DNA of 64,000 bases, taken from Paenibacillus senegalimassiliensis (lineage in GTDB: Bacteria; Bacillota; Bacilli; Paenibacillales; Paenibacillaceae). Location of the stretch: positions 373,361 through 437,360 of the forward strand of contig NZ_LN909043.1 in the NCBI RefSeq assembly GCF_001486585.1. The letters run 5' to 3'. Shown here in pieces: positions 27,331-38,229 of the stretch; within the stretch, counting starts at the first letter, position 1, and every line of letters begins with the position of its first letter. The notes under the pieces were generated by a model that saw nothing but the letters and a program-made list of their open reading frames with translations, did not search any database and had not been told where the DNA came from. The position numbers and the translations under genes are program-made.

Positions 27331-28872
27331 ATGGCAGGCAAAGTCTATCTGGTTGGAGCGGGTCCCGGTGATGCGCGGCTGATCACGTTAAAAGGTTTGG
27401 ATTGCCTGGAGAAGGGCGATGTCATCGTCTATGACCGCTTGGCTAATCCAAGCCTACTGCGGAGAACCAAACCCGGTGCAGAGAAGATATATGTAGGCAA
27501 ACGAACGGAACGGCACACGATGAAGCAGGATGATATCAATCAATTATTGGTTGATTTGGCACTGACGGGCAAGACAGTCGTACGTCTCAAAGGTGGTGAC
27601 CCGACCATATTTGGACGAGTAGGAGAGGAGGCCGAGTTACTAAGGCGTCACGGCATTCCTTACGAGATTGTTCCAGGGATTACAGCGGCGATTGCGGTGC
27701 CCGCCTATGCAGGAATTCCCGTGACTCATCGCGATATAGCTTCCTCGGTGTCGATTATTACAGGCCATGAGCACCCGGATAAGCTGGATTTGGCCATTGA
27801 TTGGGAGAAGGTAACCCATGCCACGGGGACGCTGGTTTTTATGATGGGGGTGGCCAATATCGGTTATATTACGAAGCAACTGATACATTACGGCCGCCCG
27901 TCTGTTACGCCTGTAGCATTGATACGGTGGGGCACCCGGGCAGAGCAGGAGACGTTGACCGGTACGCTTGAGGATATTGAAGAGAAGGTGCTGACGGCTG
28001 GCTTCAAACCTCCGGCTGTAATTGTTGTTGGCGAGGTCGTCAGTCAGCGGGAGCAGCTTCAATGGGCGGAGGCACTTCCGCTGTTCGGCAAGCGAATTCT
28101 GGTCACTCGTGCCCGTTCTCAGGCAAGTGATCTGGTGCGGAGCATAGAAGATCTGGGCGGCGAGGCTTACGAGCTTCCGGTAATTGATGTGGTCATGCCG
28201 GAACATGATCAAGTGCAAGCGACTGACCAGGCGCTTGCGGCTTTGGAACACTATGATTGGGTATTCTTCACCAGCGTTAACGGAGTCGAGTATTTCTTCC
28301 GGCACCTGGAGAGACTGGGGAAAGATATTAGAGCACTTTATGGTGCGCGCATAGCTGCGGTTGGTCCAGCCACGCAGGCGGCATTACGGGCACACGGCAT
28401 CGCCGCTGAGGGCTTGCCTGGGCGATTTCAAGCCGAAGGGCTGATCGACGTCTATGGACACGAGCTGCTAGCTGGACAGCATGTGCTGCTGCCGCGGGGC
28501 GACTTGGCAAGAGCCTGGCTGCCTGAGGTAATGCGAAAGAAGGGACTTGAGGTCACAGAAGCCATCATGTATCAGACGGTGCCGGCGAATGAGAGCGACG
28601 AAGAATTGGTAAAGCTGCTAGAACTCGGGCGTATCCATGCCGCTACCTTTACCAGCTCTTCTACGGTAACTAACTTGCTTCGCGCGTTGCAGGTCAGCGG
28701 CGCAACTGATCCGGTAGAGGCGCTCAAGGGAGTGGAGATTGCCTGCATTGGTCCGCTTACAGCCAAGACGGCTGAGGCTGCGGGACTGAAGGTGTCGATT
28801 CTTGCCGAGGAGGCCACGATCTCCAGTCTGATTGAGGCATTGTGCGCCTGGAAGATGCGGACTACAACTTAG
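27331..28872 (+). CDS. Fused uroporphyrinogen-III C-methyltransferase and uroporphyrinogen-III synthase
   Basis: Residues 1 to ~245 form the SUMT/CobA methyltransferase, with YLVGAGPGDARLITLKG, the VVRLKGGDPTIFGR motif and the GITAAIAVPAY segment. Residues ~250-513 form the HemD synthase, which begins at FGKRILVTRARSQASDL and contains the two-lobed pattern FTSVNGVEYF and FTSSSTVTNLL. HemD closes hydroxymethylbilane to uroporphyrinogen III, and CobA methylates it toward precorrin-2. Such fusions are known in Paenibacillus, clostridia and others. The ATG follows GGAGG by a very short spacer. Confidence 0.95.
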   Translation: MAGKVYLVGAGPGDARLITLKGLDCLEKGDVIVYDRLANPSLLRRTKPGAEKIYVGKRTERHTMKQDDINQLLVDLALTGKTVVRLKGGDPTIFGRVGEEAELLRRHGIPYEIVPGITAAIAVPAYAGIPVTHRDIASSVSIITGHEHPDKLDLAIDWEKVTHATGTLVFMMGVANIGYITKQLIHYGRPSVTPVALIRWGTRAEQETLTGTLEDIEEKVLTAGFKPPAVIVVGEVVSQREQLQWAEALPLFGKRILVTRARSQASDLVRSIEDLGGEAYELPVIDVVMPEHDQVQATDQALAALEHYDWVFFTSVNGVEYFFRHLERLGKDIRALYGARIAAVGPATQAALRAHGIAAEGLPGRFQAEGLIDVYGHELLAGQHVLLPRGDLARAWLPEVMRKKGLEVTEAIMYQTVPANESDEELVKLLELGRIHAATFTSSSTVTNLLRALQVSGATDPVEALKGVEIACIGPLTAKTAEAAGLKVSILAEEATISSLIEALCAWKMRTTT

Positions 28873-28929
28873 AATAAAGCTATTATAGGCGGGGATACCC
28901 GTTACAGTTAATTATAGGAGGCCCATGAT

Positions 28930-29934
28930 ATGAATTTTCCAGTAGTAAGACATCGCCGTTTGCGGCAATCGGCCGCCATTCGGGGCATGGTGCGTGAAAC
29001 GGTCCTGACGGTAGACGATTTTGTTCAACCGATCTTCGTCACTTATGGAAGTGGCGTAAAACATGAAATCTCCTCAATGCCCGGCGTTTTTCATTTTTCG
29101 CTAGATACGTTGGAAGAAGAGGTTCAATCTATCGCGGAATTGGGAATACCCGCTGTGCTCTTGTTCGGCGTTCCTGATACCAAGGATAGCGTGGGCACTT
29201 CCGCTTACGCGGAGCAGGGTATCGTGCAGGAGGCTACCCGTGTAATCAAATCACGTTATCCGGATATGCTCGTTATAGCAGACACCTGTCTATGCGAGTT
29301 TACCGATCATGGTCATTGCGGCATGGTACATACTTTTGAGCGGGACGGGCATGTCTGCGGCGATGTGCTGAATGACGAATCGCTGGAGCTTCTGGTCAAG
29401 ACGGCGGTCTCTCAAGCCGAAGCGGGTGCAGATATCATTGCCCCTTCCAACATGATGGATGGCTTCGTGCAGGCGATTCGCACCGGACTTGATGAAGCCG
29501 GGTTTAGCCATATTCCGATCATGTCTTATTCCGTTAAATATGCCTCAGCATTTTATGGACCGTTCCGGGAAGCAGCCGATTCCGCACCGCAATTTGGCGA
29601 CCGGAAGACTTATCAGATGGACCCGGCTAACGCACGAGAGGCGCTTCGAGAAGCGAAGTCCGATGTGCTGGAAGGGGCCGATATGCTGATGGTCAAGCCT
29701 GCTCTGGCGTTCATGGACATCTTGCGGATGCTGCGCGATCAGTTTGATCTGCCACTGGTGGCTTACAATGTGAGCGGTGAATATTCCATGGTCAAGGCGG
29801 CGGCACAGCAAGGCTGGATTAATGAACGGGCAATCGTGACGGAAATGCTGCTTGGGATGAAGCGTGCCGGTGCGGACATCATCATTACGTATTTTGCCAA
29901 AGACATGGCACGCTGGTTGCGTGAGGAACGTTAA
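28930..29934 (+). CDS. hemB: Delta-aminolevulinic acid dehydratase (porphobilinogen synthase)
   Basis: Condenses two aminolevulinate molecules to porphobilinogen. The zinc-binding cysteines lie in [15 protein letters not shown] (about residues 117-131), so this is the zinc-dependent type. The active-site lysines are in [12 protein letters not shown] (about 200) and [10 protein letters not shown] (about 255). The length of 334 is normal. GGAGG precedes the ATG. It follows the fused cobA-hemD gene by 57 bp. Confidence 0.97.
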   Translation: MNFPVVRHRRLRQSAAIRGMVRETVLTVDDFVQPIFVTYGSGVKHEISSMPGVFHFSLDTLEEEVQSIAELGIPAVLLFGVPDTKDSVGTSAYAEQGIVQEATRVIKSRYPDMLVIADTCLCEFTDHGHCGMVHTFERDGHVCGDVLNDESLELLVKTAVSQAEAGADIIAPSNMMDGFVQAIRTGLDEAGFSHIPIMSYSVKYASAFYGPFREAADSAPQFGDRKTYQMDPANAREALREAKSDVLEGADMLMVKPALAFMDILRMLRDQFDLPLVAYNVSGEYSMVKAAAQQGWINERAIVTEMLLGMKRAGADIIITYFAKDMARWLREER

Positions 29935-29985
29935 GAGCGCCAGCAGGATCGGTCATTCTTTCTATCACCTGAGGAGGGTATCGTT

Positions 29986-31287
29986 ATGCAAGAGAAGTTA
30001 GGACGGCGTGGTGCGCAGCGATCGCAGCAAGCTTTCGATGAAGCGAAGAAGGTCATGCCCGGTGGGGTTAACAGTCCGGTACGGGCATTTAAATCGGTGG
30101 GTTTGACGCCGATGTATATCGACCGCGCGAGCGGCTCACGTATTTATGACATTGATGGCAATAGCTTTATCGACTACGTTTGCTCCTGGGGACCCTTGAT
30201 TATGGGACATGCCCATCCGGAGGTGGTTCAAGCTCTCCAGGAAACAGCGGCCAAAGGGACAAGCTTTGGTGCACCCACGTTATTGGAAACACAGATGGCA
30301 CAATTGGTGGCTGAGCGAGTTCCTTCTATAGATGTGGTTAGAATGGTCAACTCGGGTACAGAAGCCACGATGAGTGCGATTCGGTTGGCACGGGGATACA
30401 CTGGCCGTAGCAAAATCATGAAATTTGAGGGCTCTTACCATGGTCATGCCGACAGCCTGCTGATCAAGGCTGGTTCGGGAGTGGCGACGCTGGGATTGCC
30501 GGATAGCCCTGGCGTTCCAGAAGGAGTAGCCGCGAATACTATTGCTGTTCCTTATAATGACCTGGCTTCCGTAGAGCTTGCCTTTGAACGGTTCGGTGAG
30601 GAGATTGCTGGCGTGATTGTGGAGCCCATTGCGGGCAATATGGGCGTTGTTCCCCCGTTACCAGGATTTCTGGAAGGCCTGCGGAGCATCACTGAGAAAT
30701 ACGGTAGCTTGCTAATTTTTGACGAAGTCATGACCGGTTTTCGGGTGGACATTCATTGTGCGCAAGGGCGGTTTGGCATCACGCCTGACTTGACTTGCCT
30801 GGGGAAAGTGATTGGAGGCGGACTGCCGGTAGGTGCTTATGGAGGCAAACGCGAAATTATGGAGCATATTGCTCCAAGTGGCCCGATTTATCAGGCAGGT
30901 ACGTTAAGCGGTAATCCCCTGGCGATGGTCGCAGGCTTCACGACATTGTCGCTGCTGACGCCGGAGGTATATGATCGACTGGAACGTTTATCGGCCAAGC
31001 TGGAGGCGGGATTTGTGCGTAATGCCAAAGAGCGAGGGATTCCATGCACAATCAATCGGGTTGGCTCCATGGTATGTCCGTTCTTCACCGACAGCCAGGT
31101 AATCAACTACGATACAGCGAAGAGCAGCGATATCGCCTTGTTTAATCGCTATTTTGCGGCTATGCTCGAGCAGGGTATCAACGTGGCGCCTTCCCAGTTT
31201 GAGGGGATGTTTGTTTCCGGTGCTCATACAGAGGAAGATATCGACTTGACCATTGAAGCGCACCGGCTTGCGCTACAAGCTCTGTGA
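29986..31287 (+). CDS. hemL: Glutamate-1-semialdehyde 2,1-aminomutase
   Basis: PLP enzyme that turns glutamate-1-semialdehyde into aminolevulinate, the step after HemA. The PLP-binding lysine is in [17 protein letters not shown] (about residue 267), with [14 protein letters not shown] and the cofactor aspartate in [10 protein letters not shown]. The length of 433 is typical. GAGGAGG lies before the ATG. The stop codon overlaps the GTG start of the next gene (GTGA), so the two are translationally coupled. Confidence 0.97.
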   Translation: MQEKLGRRGAQRSQQAFDEAKKVMPGGVNSPVRAFKSVGLTPMYIDRASGSRIYDIDGNSFIDYVCSWGPLIMGHAHPEVVQALQETAAKGTSFGAPTLLETQMAQLVAERVPSIDVVRMVNSGTEATMSAIRLARGYTGRSKIMKFEGSYHGHADSLLIKAGSGVATLGLPDSPGVPEGVAANTIAVPYNDLASVELAFERFGEEIAGVIVEPIAGNMGVVPPLPGFLEGLRSITEKYGSLLIFDEVMTGFRVDIHCAQGRFGITPDLTCLGKVIGGGLPVGAYGGKREIMEHIAPSGPIYQAGTLSGNPLAMVAGFTTLSLLTPEVYDRLERLSAKLEAGFVRNAKERGIPCTINRVGSMVCPFFTDSQVINYDTAKSSDIALFNRYFAAMLEQGINVAPSQFEGMFVSGAHTEEDIDLTIEAHRLALQAL

Positions 31288-32234
31288 GCCGGATACCCGC
31301 TTGGTCGCGGCGGGGGGAGTGGCTGGAACTGATGCCGGGCAAGCTGTCGCCAGCAGAAGGACAAGATCGGGTTGACGCCGCTTTGGTCTGGTTATCGGAT
31401 CACCTGAACGCTCCACCCAAGCTCATTCGCCGCTTACTAGCCGAGGGAGGGGTCAAGCTTGCCGGGGATCGGCTGCGCTTGCATCTTTTTTCGCCAAGAA
31501 CATCCTCCTACGCTCCGCTGCTTACAGCGGAGCTTAATTTGCTCTTTGAGGATGATTGGTGTCTGGTCGTCCATAAGCCGGTTGGCTTGAAGGTGCATCC
31601 CGATGGCACGGGGATAGCCGCTTCCCATTTACAAGGCGGGCTGACGGCTATGACTCCGCCTAATACTTTGGCGAACCAGGTATCCGGGCTGTTCGCGTCG
31701 CGCAAAGAAGCGGTTGCTGCTGCTCATATTCATCGATTGGACGAATGTACATCGGGACCGGTACTGTTTGCCAAAAATGAATATGCCCAATTGAAGCTGG
31801 ATGAGGCGATGAGTCGCAAAGCCATTCACCGCACCTATATTGCCTTCGTGCAAGGGCAGGTCAGTCCGGAGCTGAAGATCATAGATTTGCCCATCGGTCG
31901 GGACCGCCATCATAACCAGAGACGCCGGGTGTCGCTTGGTGGGAAGTCGGCGATAACCCATGTGGAGCTGCTGGAGGTCTTCCCGCAGCATGACTTAAGT
32001 CTGGTACGGCTGACGCTGGAGACAGGGAGAACTCATCAGATTCGGGTTCATCTCAGTCATGCGGGACATCCGCTTGTGGGGGATACGCTGTATGGTGGAG
32101 GTACTAAGTGGCTGTCTCATCAGGCGCTTCATGGTGAGCGGCTGGCGTTCCTCCATCCGCTCACCGGAGAGAGGGTAGAGGTGGCTGATCCTTGGCCAGT
32201 GGAACTAACTCAACTGTACGAGCGCATAAGGTAA
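31284..32234 (+). CDS. RluA-family RNA pseudouridine synthase
   Basis: Isomerises uridine to pseudouridine in rRNA or tRNA. The catalytic aspartate is in [16 protein letters not shown] (about residue 154), with the KPVGLKVHP motif near 95 and the [13 protein letters not shown] motif near 251. An N-terminal S4-like region (about 35-65) fits the RluD/YtzG-like subfamily. The GTG start overlaps the hemL stop. The target position cannot be predicted from the sequence. B. subtilis has no such gene at this place. Confidence 0.92.
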   Translation: MSRIPAWSRRGEWLELMPGKLSPAEGQDRVDAALVWLSDHLNAPPKLIRRLLAEGGVKLAGDRLRLHLFSPRTSSYAPLLTAELNLLFEDDWCLVVHKPVGLKVHPDGTGIAASHLQGGLTAMTPPNTLANQVSGLFASRKEAVAAAHIHRLDECTSGPVLFAKNEYAQLKLDEAMSRKAIHRTYIAFVQGQVSPELKIIDLPIGRDRHHNQRRRVSLGGKSAITHVELLEVFPQHDLSLVRLTLETGRTHQIRVHLSHAGHPLVGDTLYGGGTKWLSHQALHGERLAFLHPLTGERVEVADPWPVELTQLYERIR

Positions 32235-32386
32235 AGTGGCAAGGCCTCTGGCAAGATGTCCAACGGTTTATGAAAAAGCTGGCATGCACTCCTTTTTGAA
32301 GCATATAGATTAAAACGAGGATGATTTTGGATCACTGGCAATCGATGCTAAATCATGTTTTGGATATGCTGAAAGGAGGTAACGTT

Positions 32387-33697
32387 TTGGCTGATCAGTC
32401 CTATGGTCTCAGGTTCGATATTTATGAGCGCGTTCATTTATCGGAAGAAGTGATCGGTATTGAGGAATTGGAGGAAATCGAGCTCTATCCAAAAATCCAG
32501 GTCATGCCCGGTGAGGAATACGCCGCACTTCGCGGTCATTTGCTGCTTACAGGATCTTATCTGGGCGAGGGAGAGAAGCGGGAGCTGGAACACTATATTC
32601 CCGTGGAAATTACCATCCCGCTCAGCCGGGTGAACCGGTTGGAGGATATCACGGTCGAAATTGAAAATTTTGATGTGGACCTTCTGAGCTCGCGAAGCTT
32701 GAACATTACGGGGGTGCTGTCGTTACAGGGAATTGAGACATCCTCCTTGCTATCAGAGGGCGATAGCTGGAAGGATCGCGAATTCACGACCGCTCATGTA
32801 GTCCGTGGAGAGGAAGACGAAGCAGAGGATGAATTGGAAACGGAGGCGCCCAGTCCATTGCTGGCGGACGAGGTGCGTTCCGGTTCATCGTTTGGCTGGG
32901 AAGCTGAGAATTCGGAAGAAATCTCCGAGTCATCGGAGGATGCAGAGCTATTAACGCCCGCTGTTTCTGCGGCCCCATGGCAGGCATTTCCGGAGGAGCG
33001 GTTGCCCTCTCAGGCGCTAACTGAGGACGAGCAGCAGGAATTAAGCTGGTCTGACGATATCGCTGGCTTCCAGAATACGGCTGCATGGGCGGACAAGGAA
33101 TATGAGGCATCGGAGGAGCGGGACGAGGAAGCGGACAGCCACATCTGGTTCAAGGGAGAAGCGCAAGCCTATGCCGATGTTCGCCAGTCCGACACCGACC
33201 CCCCAACCTACGCTGATGATGTTCATGAAGCAGGAACCTTGTCAGATGAGGTTCTGGCTGAGGATGACTATGCTGTAGAGGCCTCCATTCAGGGGGAAGC
33301 CGACCCATTCTCCTATTCACAGGCGGAAGAGAAGCAGGAGATGAAGATTGCACTGGGCTCCAAAAACAGCGGTGGTTCAGGTGAAAGCGAAGTCTTCGGC
33401 CTCACTAAGCTGCTATCCTCTTCAAGGGTTGCTGCAGACCAAGATGCTTATGATGAGGAGTTCGTCGATGAGACGGAATCCGAGGTGGGTGAAGGCGAGG
33501 ATCTGAGATGGAAGAACCTGTTCATTCAAAGTGAAGACCAAACACCATTCCGCAAAGTAAAGTTGGTTATCGTGCAGCGTGAAGAGACGCTGGATGATAT
33601 CGCTGAGCGCTATCATCTTAGTTCGAGAGAACTGCAATTGTATAATCGGCTGTCTGAGCATGAGTTGGCTGAAGGGCAAATTCTTTATATTCCTTAG
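32387..33697 (+). CDS. spoVID: Spore coat morphogenetic protein SpoVID-like, with LysM domain
   Basis: SpoVID drives coat encasement of the forespore. The N-terminal ~125 residues (YGLRFDIYERVHLSEEV and the VEITIPLSRVNRLEDI strand) match the SpoVID N-terminal domain. The middle (about 140-370) is a long, very acidic, low-complexity stretch. A single C-terminal LysM domain (about 390-436, VQREETLDDIAERYHLSS) probably binds peptidoglycan. The TTG at 32387 follows AAAGGAGG (32372-32379) at 7 bp; an ATG at 32321 lies before that site. Position between hemL and valS is the same as in B. subtilis, which supports the name. The neighbouring ysxE of B. subtilis is missing. Confidence 0.88.
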   Translation: MADQSYGLRFDIYERVHLSEEVIGIEELEEIELYPKIQVMPGEEYAALRGHLLLTGSYLGEGEKRELEHYIPVEITIPLSRVNRLEDITVEIENFDVDLLSSRSLNITGVLSLQGIETSSLLSEGDSWKDREFTTAHVVRGEEDEAEDELETEAPSPLLADEVRSGSSFGWEAENSEEISESSEDAELLTPAVSAAPWQAFPEERLPSQALTEDEQQELSWSDDIAGFQNTAAWADKEYEASEERDEEADSHIWFKGEAQAYADVRQSDTDPPTYADDVHEAGTLSDEVLAEDDYAVEASIQGEADPFSYSQAEEKQEMKIALGSKNSGGSGESEVFGLTKLLSSSRVAADQDAYDEEFVDETESEVGEGEDLRWKNLFIQSEDQTPFRKVKLVIVQREETLDDIAERYHLSSRELQLYNRLSEHELAEGQILYIP

Positions 33698-33727
33698 GCA
33701 GGTGCGTAGTTGACTGGACTTAGGATT

Positions 33728-34045
33728 GACTCCCGGAGTGTTCCAAGTTATGATAATATAGATCAACATAAATGGATCTATGTAAAGACTTGGAATGGGA
33801 AGAGTAGGCAGGGTGAACCCTTCAGAGAGCAGAATCGGAATGCTGAGAGATTCTGCGGGACACGTAGCTCGCCGAAGTCGCCCGGGAGTCGTTCGTTTGA
33901 GCGTATCAGTCGTTAGAGCGAACCGGTAGCAGCCGTTATCTGCTTGAGTGTCGCATTGACCTTCATCTTAAGTCGAAGGCTTGCGAAACAAAGGTGGTAC
34001 CGCGAAAGTAAAGCCTTTCGTCCTTTGAGACGAAAGGCTTTTTTT
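33728..34045 (+). promoter_or_regulatory. T-box riboswitch of valS (tRNA-Val)
   Basis: This 439-bp gap between spoVID and valS holds a complete T-box leader. Stem I is closed by GACTCCCGG (33728-33736) with CCGGGAGTC (33882-33890). The likely specifier is GTC (33877-33879), a valine codon, directly 5' of that stem. AGAGAGCAG and GCTGAGAGA distal motifs lie at about 33825-33850. The T-box sequence AAACAAAGGTGGTACCGCG is at 33986-34004, with TGGT (33995-33998) matching tRNA ending ACCA. The terminator stem AAGCCTTTCGTC (34011-34022) with GACGAAAGGCTT (34029-34040) is followed by T residues. Uncharged tRNA-Val should prevent termination and raise valS expression. Confidence 0.93.
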
Positions 34046-34136
34046 GTTTTTGTCTTTAGTGGGGCCATGACTTGCCTGGCTAACGACTATCTTTAAAAAA
34101 CCAAGGCTATGCTTATTGTAACGGAGGTTGAAAGGG

Positions 34137-36815
34137 ATGACAGAAAATCAAGGTCAAGGTCAACAAGCGTCGACGGAAATGCCAACGACGTATGATCCGA
34201 AATCAGCAGAACAGAAATGGTATTCCTACTGGTTAGAGGGGGGCTTCTTCGAGGCTGGAAAACGTCCGAATGCCAAGCCGTATACCATCGTAATTCCACC
34301 GCCGAACGTCACAGGCGTGTTGCATATCGGTCACGGGCTAGACTTCACGCTTCAAGATATTTTGACTCGTGCCAAGCGAATGCAGGGCTACGATGCATTG
34401 TGGCTCGCAGGGTCTGACCATGCTGGTATCGCCACGCAGGCCAAAGTGGAGCAGAAGTTACGGGAGCAGGGCGTTAGCCGCTACGATCTGGGACGCGAGA
34501 AGTTTCTGGAGCAGGTATGGGAATGGAAAGAAACCTATGCCGCGAACATTAAATCGCAGTGGGCAAAGATGGGTCTATCACTCGACTATTCGCGCGAGCG
34601 CTTTACGCTGGATGAAGGATTGTCGGATGCCGTCAAGGAAGTCTTTGTCAAGCTATACGACAAAGGCCTGATCTACCGCGGCAAACGCATTATTAACTGG
34701 GACCCGGCTGCACGCACCGCTTTATCCGATATTGAGGTGGAATACAAAGAGACGCAGGGTCACTTGTACCATTTGAAATACCCGCTGAAAGACGGGAGCG
34801 GTTCCATCACGGTCGCTACGACGCGTCCGGAAACAATGCTGGGCGATACAGCCGTAGCCGTTCACCCGGAAGATGACCGTTACAAAGACATGATTGGCAA
34901 AACGCTCGTGTTGCCGATTATTGGCCGCGAAATTCCGATTATTGCCGATGAGTACGTGGAGAAGGAATTCGGGAGCGGTGCGGTGAAAATTACACCAGCT
35001 CATGATCCAAACGATTTTGAAGTGGGCTTGCGCCATGATCTGCCGCAAATTATCGTGATGGATGAGAGCGGTGCGATGAACGACGAAGCTGGACCCTACA
35101 AAGGCTTGGACCGTGCCGATTGCCGCAAGAAAATCGTTGTTGACTTGCAGGAACAGGGCGTTTTGATCAAAATTGAAGATCACTTACATCAAGTTGGCCA
35201 TAGCGAGCGGACTGATGCTGTTGTCGAGCCGTACCTGTCCACGCAGTGGTTCGTTAAAATGCAGCCGCTGGCTGAGCCCGTGGTAAACGCTCAAAAATCG
35301 GGCGAGGGCGTCAAATTCGTGCCTGAGCGGTTCGAACGAACCTATCTTCACTGGATGGAGAATGTGCGCGATTGGTGTATTTCTCGTCAACTGTGGTGGG
35401 GACATCGTATTCCGGCCTGGTACTCGCAAAAAACGGGCGAAATGGTTGTAGCCAAGAGCGAAGAAGAAGCGCGTGAGAAGCTGGGGCGCGACGATCTCGT
35501 TCAAGACAATGACGTGCTGGACACCTGGTTCAGCTCGGCGCTGTGGCCTTTTTCAACGATGGGTTGGCCAAACGAAGAAAGCGAAGATTTCAAGCGCTAT
35601 TATCCGACGGATGTGCTCGTAACAGGGTACGACATCATTCCGTTCTGGGTCTCGCGGATGATCTTCCAGGGTTATGAATTTACCGGCAAAATGCCGTTTA
35701 AAGATACGCTCATCCATGGCCTTGTACGTGATAGCGAGGGACGCAAAATGTCCAAGTCGCTGGGTAACGGAGTTGACCCGCTTGAGGTCATCGACAAGTA
35801 TGGTGCTGATGCGATGCGTTATATGCTGTCGACCAGCAGCACGCCGGGGCAGGACCTGCGCTTCCGTTGGGAACGCGTAGAGCAGGCGCGTAATTTTGCG
35901 AATAAAATATGGAATGCTTCCCGCTTTGCTTTAATGAATCTGGAAGGCGTGAAGTATGAAGATATTGATATCAGCGGTGACTTGTCGACCTCGGACCGTT
36001 GGATTCTACATCGCTTGAACGAGACGGCACGCGAGATTACCCGGCTGATCGATGCATATGAATTCGGAGAGACTGGGCGAGTGCTGTACAACTTCATTTG
36101 GGATGATTTATGCGATTGGTATATCGAATTTGCCAAGCTGTCGTTCTATGGAGAGGACGCTGCCGCCAAGCAGAAAACACAATCGGTACTGGCCTATGTT
36201 CTTGATCGGACACTCCGTATGATTCATCCGTTTATGCCGTTTATTTCCGAGGAAATATGGCAGCATTTGCCGCATCATGGCGACACGATTATGCTGGCAG
36301 CTTGGCCAGAGTATGATACTTCGCTGGAAGCACCGGATGCTGTTCAGGAAATGAACTTGCTGATGGATGTTATCCGTGCCGTTCGGAACATCCGTGCCGA
36401 GGTGGGTGTACCGATGAGCAAGAAGGTCGAATTATTTTTCAAGCCGGGTAATGCTGAAGTGTTGAAAGTGCTGGAGCGCAATGCACACTATATCCGTCGC
36501 TTCTGCAACACCTCGGAATATGAGGCTTCCCTGACGGTTGCTGTGCCGGACAAAGCGATGACTGCGGTAGTAACTGGCGCCGAACTGTTCCTGCCGTTAT
36601 CCGGACTGATTGATATTGGTCAGGAGATCGAGCGCTTATCCAAGGAGCTTGATACGCTCAACAAAGAGGTTGAGCGGGTAGAGAAGAAGCTGGCGAATGA
36701 AGGTTTTGTGGCCAAGGCTCCGGCCAAAGTCATCGAGGAAGAACGCGCCAAAATGGCGGATTATGCTGAAAAACGCGATAAGGTGTTGGCCCGGATTGCC
36801 GAGCTGAAGGGCTAG
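34137..36815 (+). CDS. valS: Valyl-tRNA synthetase
   Basis: Class I aminoacyl-tRNA synthetase of 892 residues. The HIGH signature is in [10 protein letters not shown] (about residues 60-69) and KMSKS in [10 protein letters not shown] (about 535-544). Between them lies the CP1 editing domain ([25 protein letters not shown]). The C-terminal ~65 residues form the coiled coil typical of ValRS ([22 protein letters not shown]). ACGGAGG at 34121-34127 supports ATG 34137 over the in-frame TTG at 34128. Expression is controlled by the T-box leader upstream; folC follows by 34 bp. Confidence 0.98.
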   Translation: MTENQGQGQQASTEMPTTYDPKSAEQKWYSYWLEGGFFEAGKRPNAKPYTIVIPPPNVTGVLHIGHGLDFTLQDILTRAKRMQGYDALWLAGSDHAGIATQAKVEQKLREQGVSRYDLGREKFLEQVWEWKETYAANIKSQWAKMGLSLDYSRERFTLDEGLSDAVKEVFVKLYDKGLIYRGKRIINWDPAARTALSDIEVEYKETQGHLYHLKYPLKDGSGSITVATTRPETMLGDTAVAVHPEDDRYKDMIGKTLVLPIIGREIPIIADEYVEKEFGSGAVKITPAHDPNDFEVGLRHDLPQIIVMDESGAMNDEAGPYKGLDRADCRKKIVVDLQEQGVLIKIEDHLHQVGHSERTDAVVEPYLSTQWFVKMQPLAEPVVNAQKSGEGVKFVPERFERTYLHWMENVRDWCISRQLWWGHRIPAWYSQKTGEMVVAKSEEEAREKLGRDDLVQDNDVLDTWFSSALWPFSTMGWPNEESEDFKRYYPTDVLVTGYDIIPFWVSRMIFQGYEFTGKMPFKDTLIHGLVRDSEGRKMSKSLGNGVDPLEVIDKYGADAMRYMLSTSSTPGQDLRFRWERVEQARNFANKIWNASRFALMNLEGVKYEDIDISGDLSTSDRWILHRLNETAREITRLIDAYEFGETGRVLYNFIWDDLCDWYIEFAKLSFYGEDAAAKQKTQSVLAYVLDRTLRMIHPFMPFISEEIWQHLPHHGDTIMLAAWPEYDTSLEAPDAVQEMNLLMDVIRAVRNIRAEVGVPMSKKVELFFKPGNAEVLKVLERNAHYIRRFCNTSEYEASLTVAVPDKAMTAVVTGAELFLPLSGLIDIGQEIERLSKELDTLNKEVERVEKKLANEGFVAKAPAKVIEEERAKMADYAEKRDKVLARIAELKG

Positions 36816-36849
36816 GCTGGAAAAATAACAAATCGAAGGTGACGGAAAC

Positions 36850-38229
36850 ATGGGGGATCACACAGACGAGGAATCAAGCTCTTTGGGACTGCAAAGCTAT
36901 GACGAAGCGGTAAGCTGGATTAACGCACTGCTGCCGTTTGGCATTCGGCCAGGACTGGAGCGCATCGAACTATTGATGGAGCGGCTAGGGCATCCTGAAC
37001 GGAGACTCAAGTTCATCCATATTGCCGGAACGAATGGGAAGGGCTCTTCCTGTGCTTTTCTGTCTCGCACGTTACGTGAATGCGGTTATCACGTGGGGAC
37101 GTTTACGTCCCCGTATATCACCAAATTCACGAATCGCTTCCAATATGATGAGACGGATATTCCCGAGCAGACACTGCTTGAATTGAGCAATCGAATTGCT
37201 CCGCTGGTGCGAGAGATTGCGGATACGGAGCTGGGCTCTCCAACCATGTTCGAGGTGAGTACGGCGATTGCCATTTTATATTTTGCCGAGGTTTGCTATC
37301 CTGATGTAGTGGTATGGGAGACCGGGCTTGGGGGAAGGATGGATGTTACCAACATTGTGACACCTATCGTCTCGCTCATCACGAATATTGGGTACGATCA
37401 TATGGATGTTTTAGGTGATAGCCTTGAGCAGATTGCGCGTGAGAAGGCGGGGATTATTAAGCCTGGCGTCCCTGTTGTAAGCTGTGTGGAGCAACCGGAG
37501 GCCATCGCAGTGCTGAAAGCAACAGCAGAAGCTCAGCAGGCCCCCTTATATTTGCTTGGAGAACAGTTCAATTATAAACGTCTTGCCATTGGGGAATCGG
37601 AGCAGCAGATTCATTTCTACGGTCCCTTTCGGGAGCTTCCCCTGACCCTTGGTCTGATGGGTGAGCATCAATGCAAGAATGCTTCCGGTGCCATGATGGC
37701 GTTGGAGCTGTTGCGGCAGTATATGGCCTTCGTGTTAGAGGATGAGCCATTACAAGACGGCTTCCGCACCACCTTTTGGGCGGGGAGGCTGGAACTGATC
37801 CGCAAGGAGCCGAGGCTGTTGCTCGACGGTGCCCATAATCCGGAGGGAGCCGCATCGCTTGCCCAAAGCTTGCCTGAAGCCTTCCGCTACCGGAAACTTC
37901 ATTTGATGATGGGGATGTTAGCCAATAAGCATCATCATGGCTACTTGAAGCATATATTACCAATAGTGGATACACTTATACTGACCGAGCCCGATTTTCG
38001 CAGGAAGATGGATGCCGAGGCATTGTACAACCTCGTGATGGAAGCTCGGGGAACGGACGCGAAAGCGGATTTGGAAATTATCGTGGAACGTGACTGGAGA
38101 AAAGCCCTTTCGCTTTTGGAGTCACGGACGGAACGGGAGGATCTTGGGGTAGTGACCGGTACATTATATATGATCTCCGACGTGCGGGCGGCCCTTTTGC
38201 ATCAAACCGATTCTGAAAAAGGCTGGTGA
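36850..38229 (+). CDS. folC: Folylpolyglutamate synthase / dihydrofolate synthase
   Basis: Adds glutamate to dihydropteroate and to folates. It has the Mur-ligase-like ATP site GTNGKGSSC (about residues 60-68), the [12 protein letters not shown] motif, the [10 protein letters not shown] signature (about 160) and the C-terminal [12 protein letters not shown] segment. The length of 459 is slightly above B. subtilis FolC, with an acidic N-terminal extension. The order valS-folC is shared with Bacillus. The stop codon overlaps the possible GTG start of murC. Confidence 0.96.
   Translation: MGDHTDEESSSLGLQSYDEAVSWINALLPFGIRPGLERIELLMERLGHPERRLKFIHIAGTNGKGSSCAFLSRTLRECGYHVGTFTSPYITKFTNRFQYDETDIPEQTLLELSNRIAPLVREIADTELGSPTMFEVSTAIAILYFAEVCYPDVVVWETGLGGRMDVTNIVTPIVSLITNIGYDHMDVLGDSLEQIAREKAGIIKPGVPVVSCVEQPEAIAVLKATAEAQQAPLYLLGEQFNYKRLAIGESEQQIHFYGPFRELPLTLGLMGEHQCKNASGAMMALELLRQYMAFVLEDEPLQDGFRTTFWAGRLELIRKEPRLLLDGAHNPEGAASLAQSLPEAFRYRKLHLMMGMLANKHHHGYLKHILPIVDTLILTEPDFRRKMDAEALYNLVMEARGTDAKADLEIIVERDWRKALSLLESRTEREDLGVVTGTLYMISDVRAALLHQTDSEKGW

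Noticed and set aside
33710..33916. 68-codon open frame upstream of valS
   Set aside because: It lies within Stem I of the T-box leader and has no coding features.
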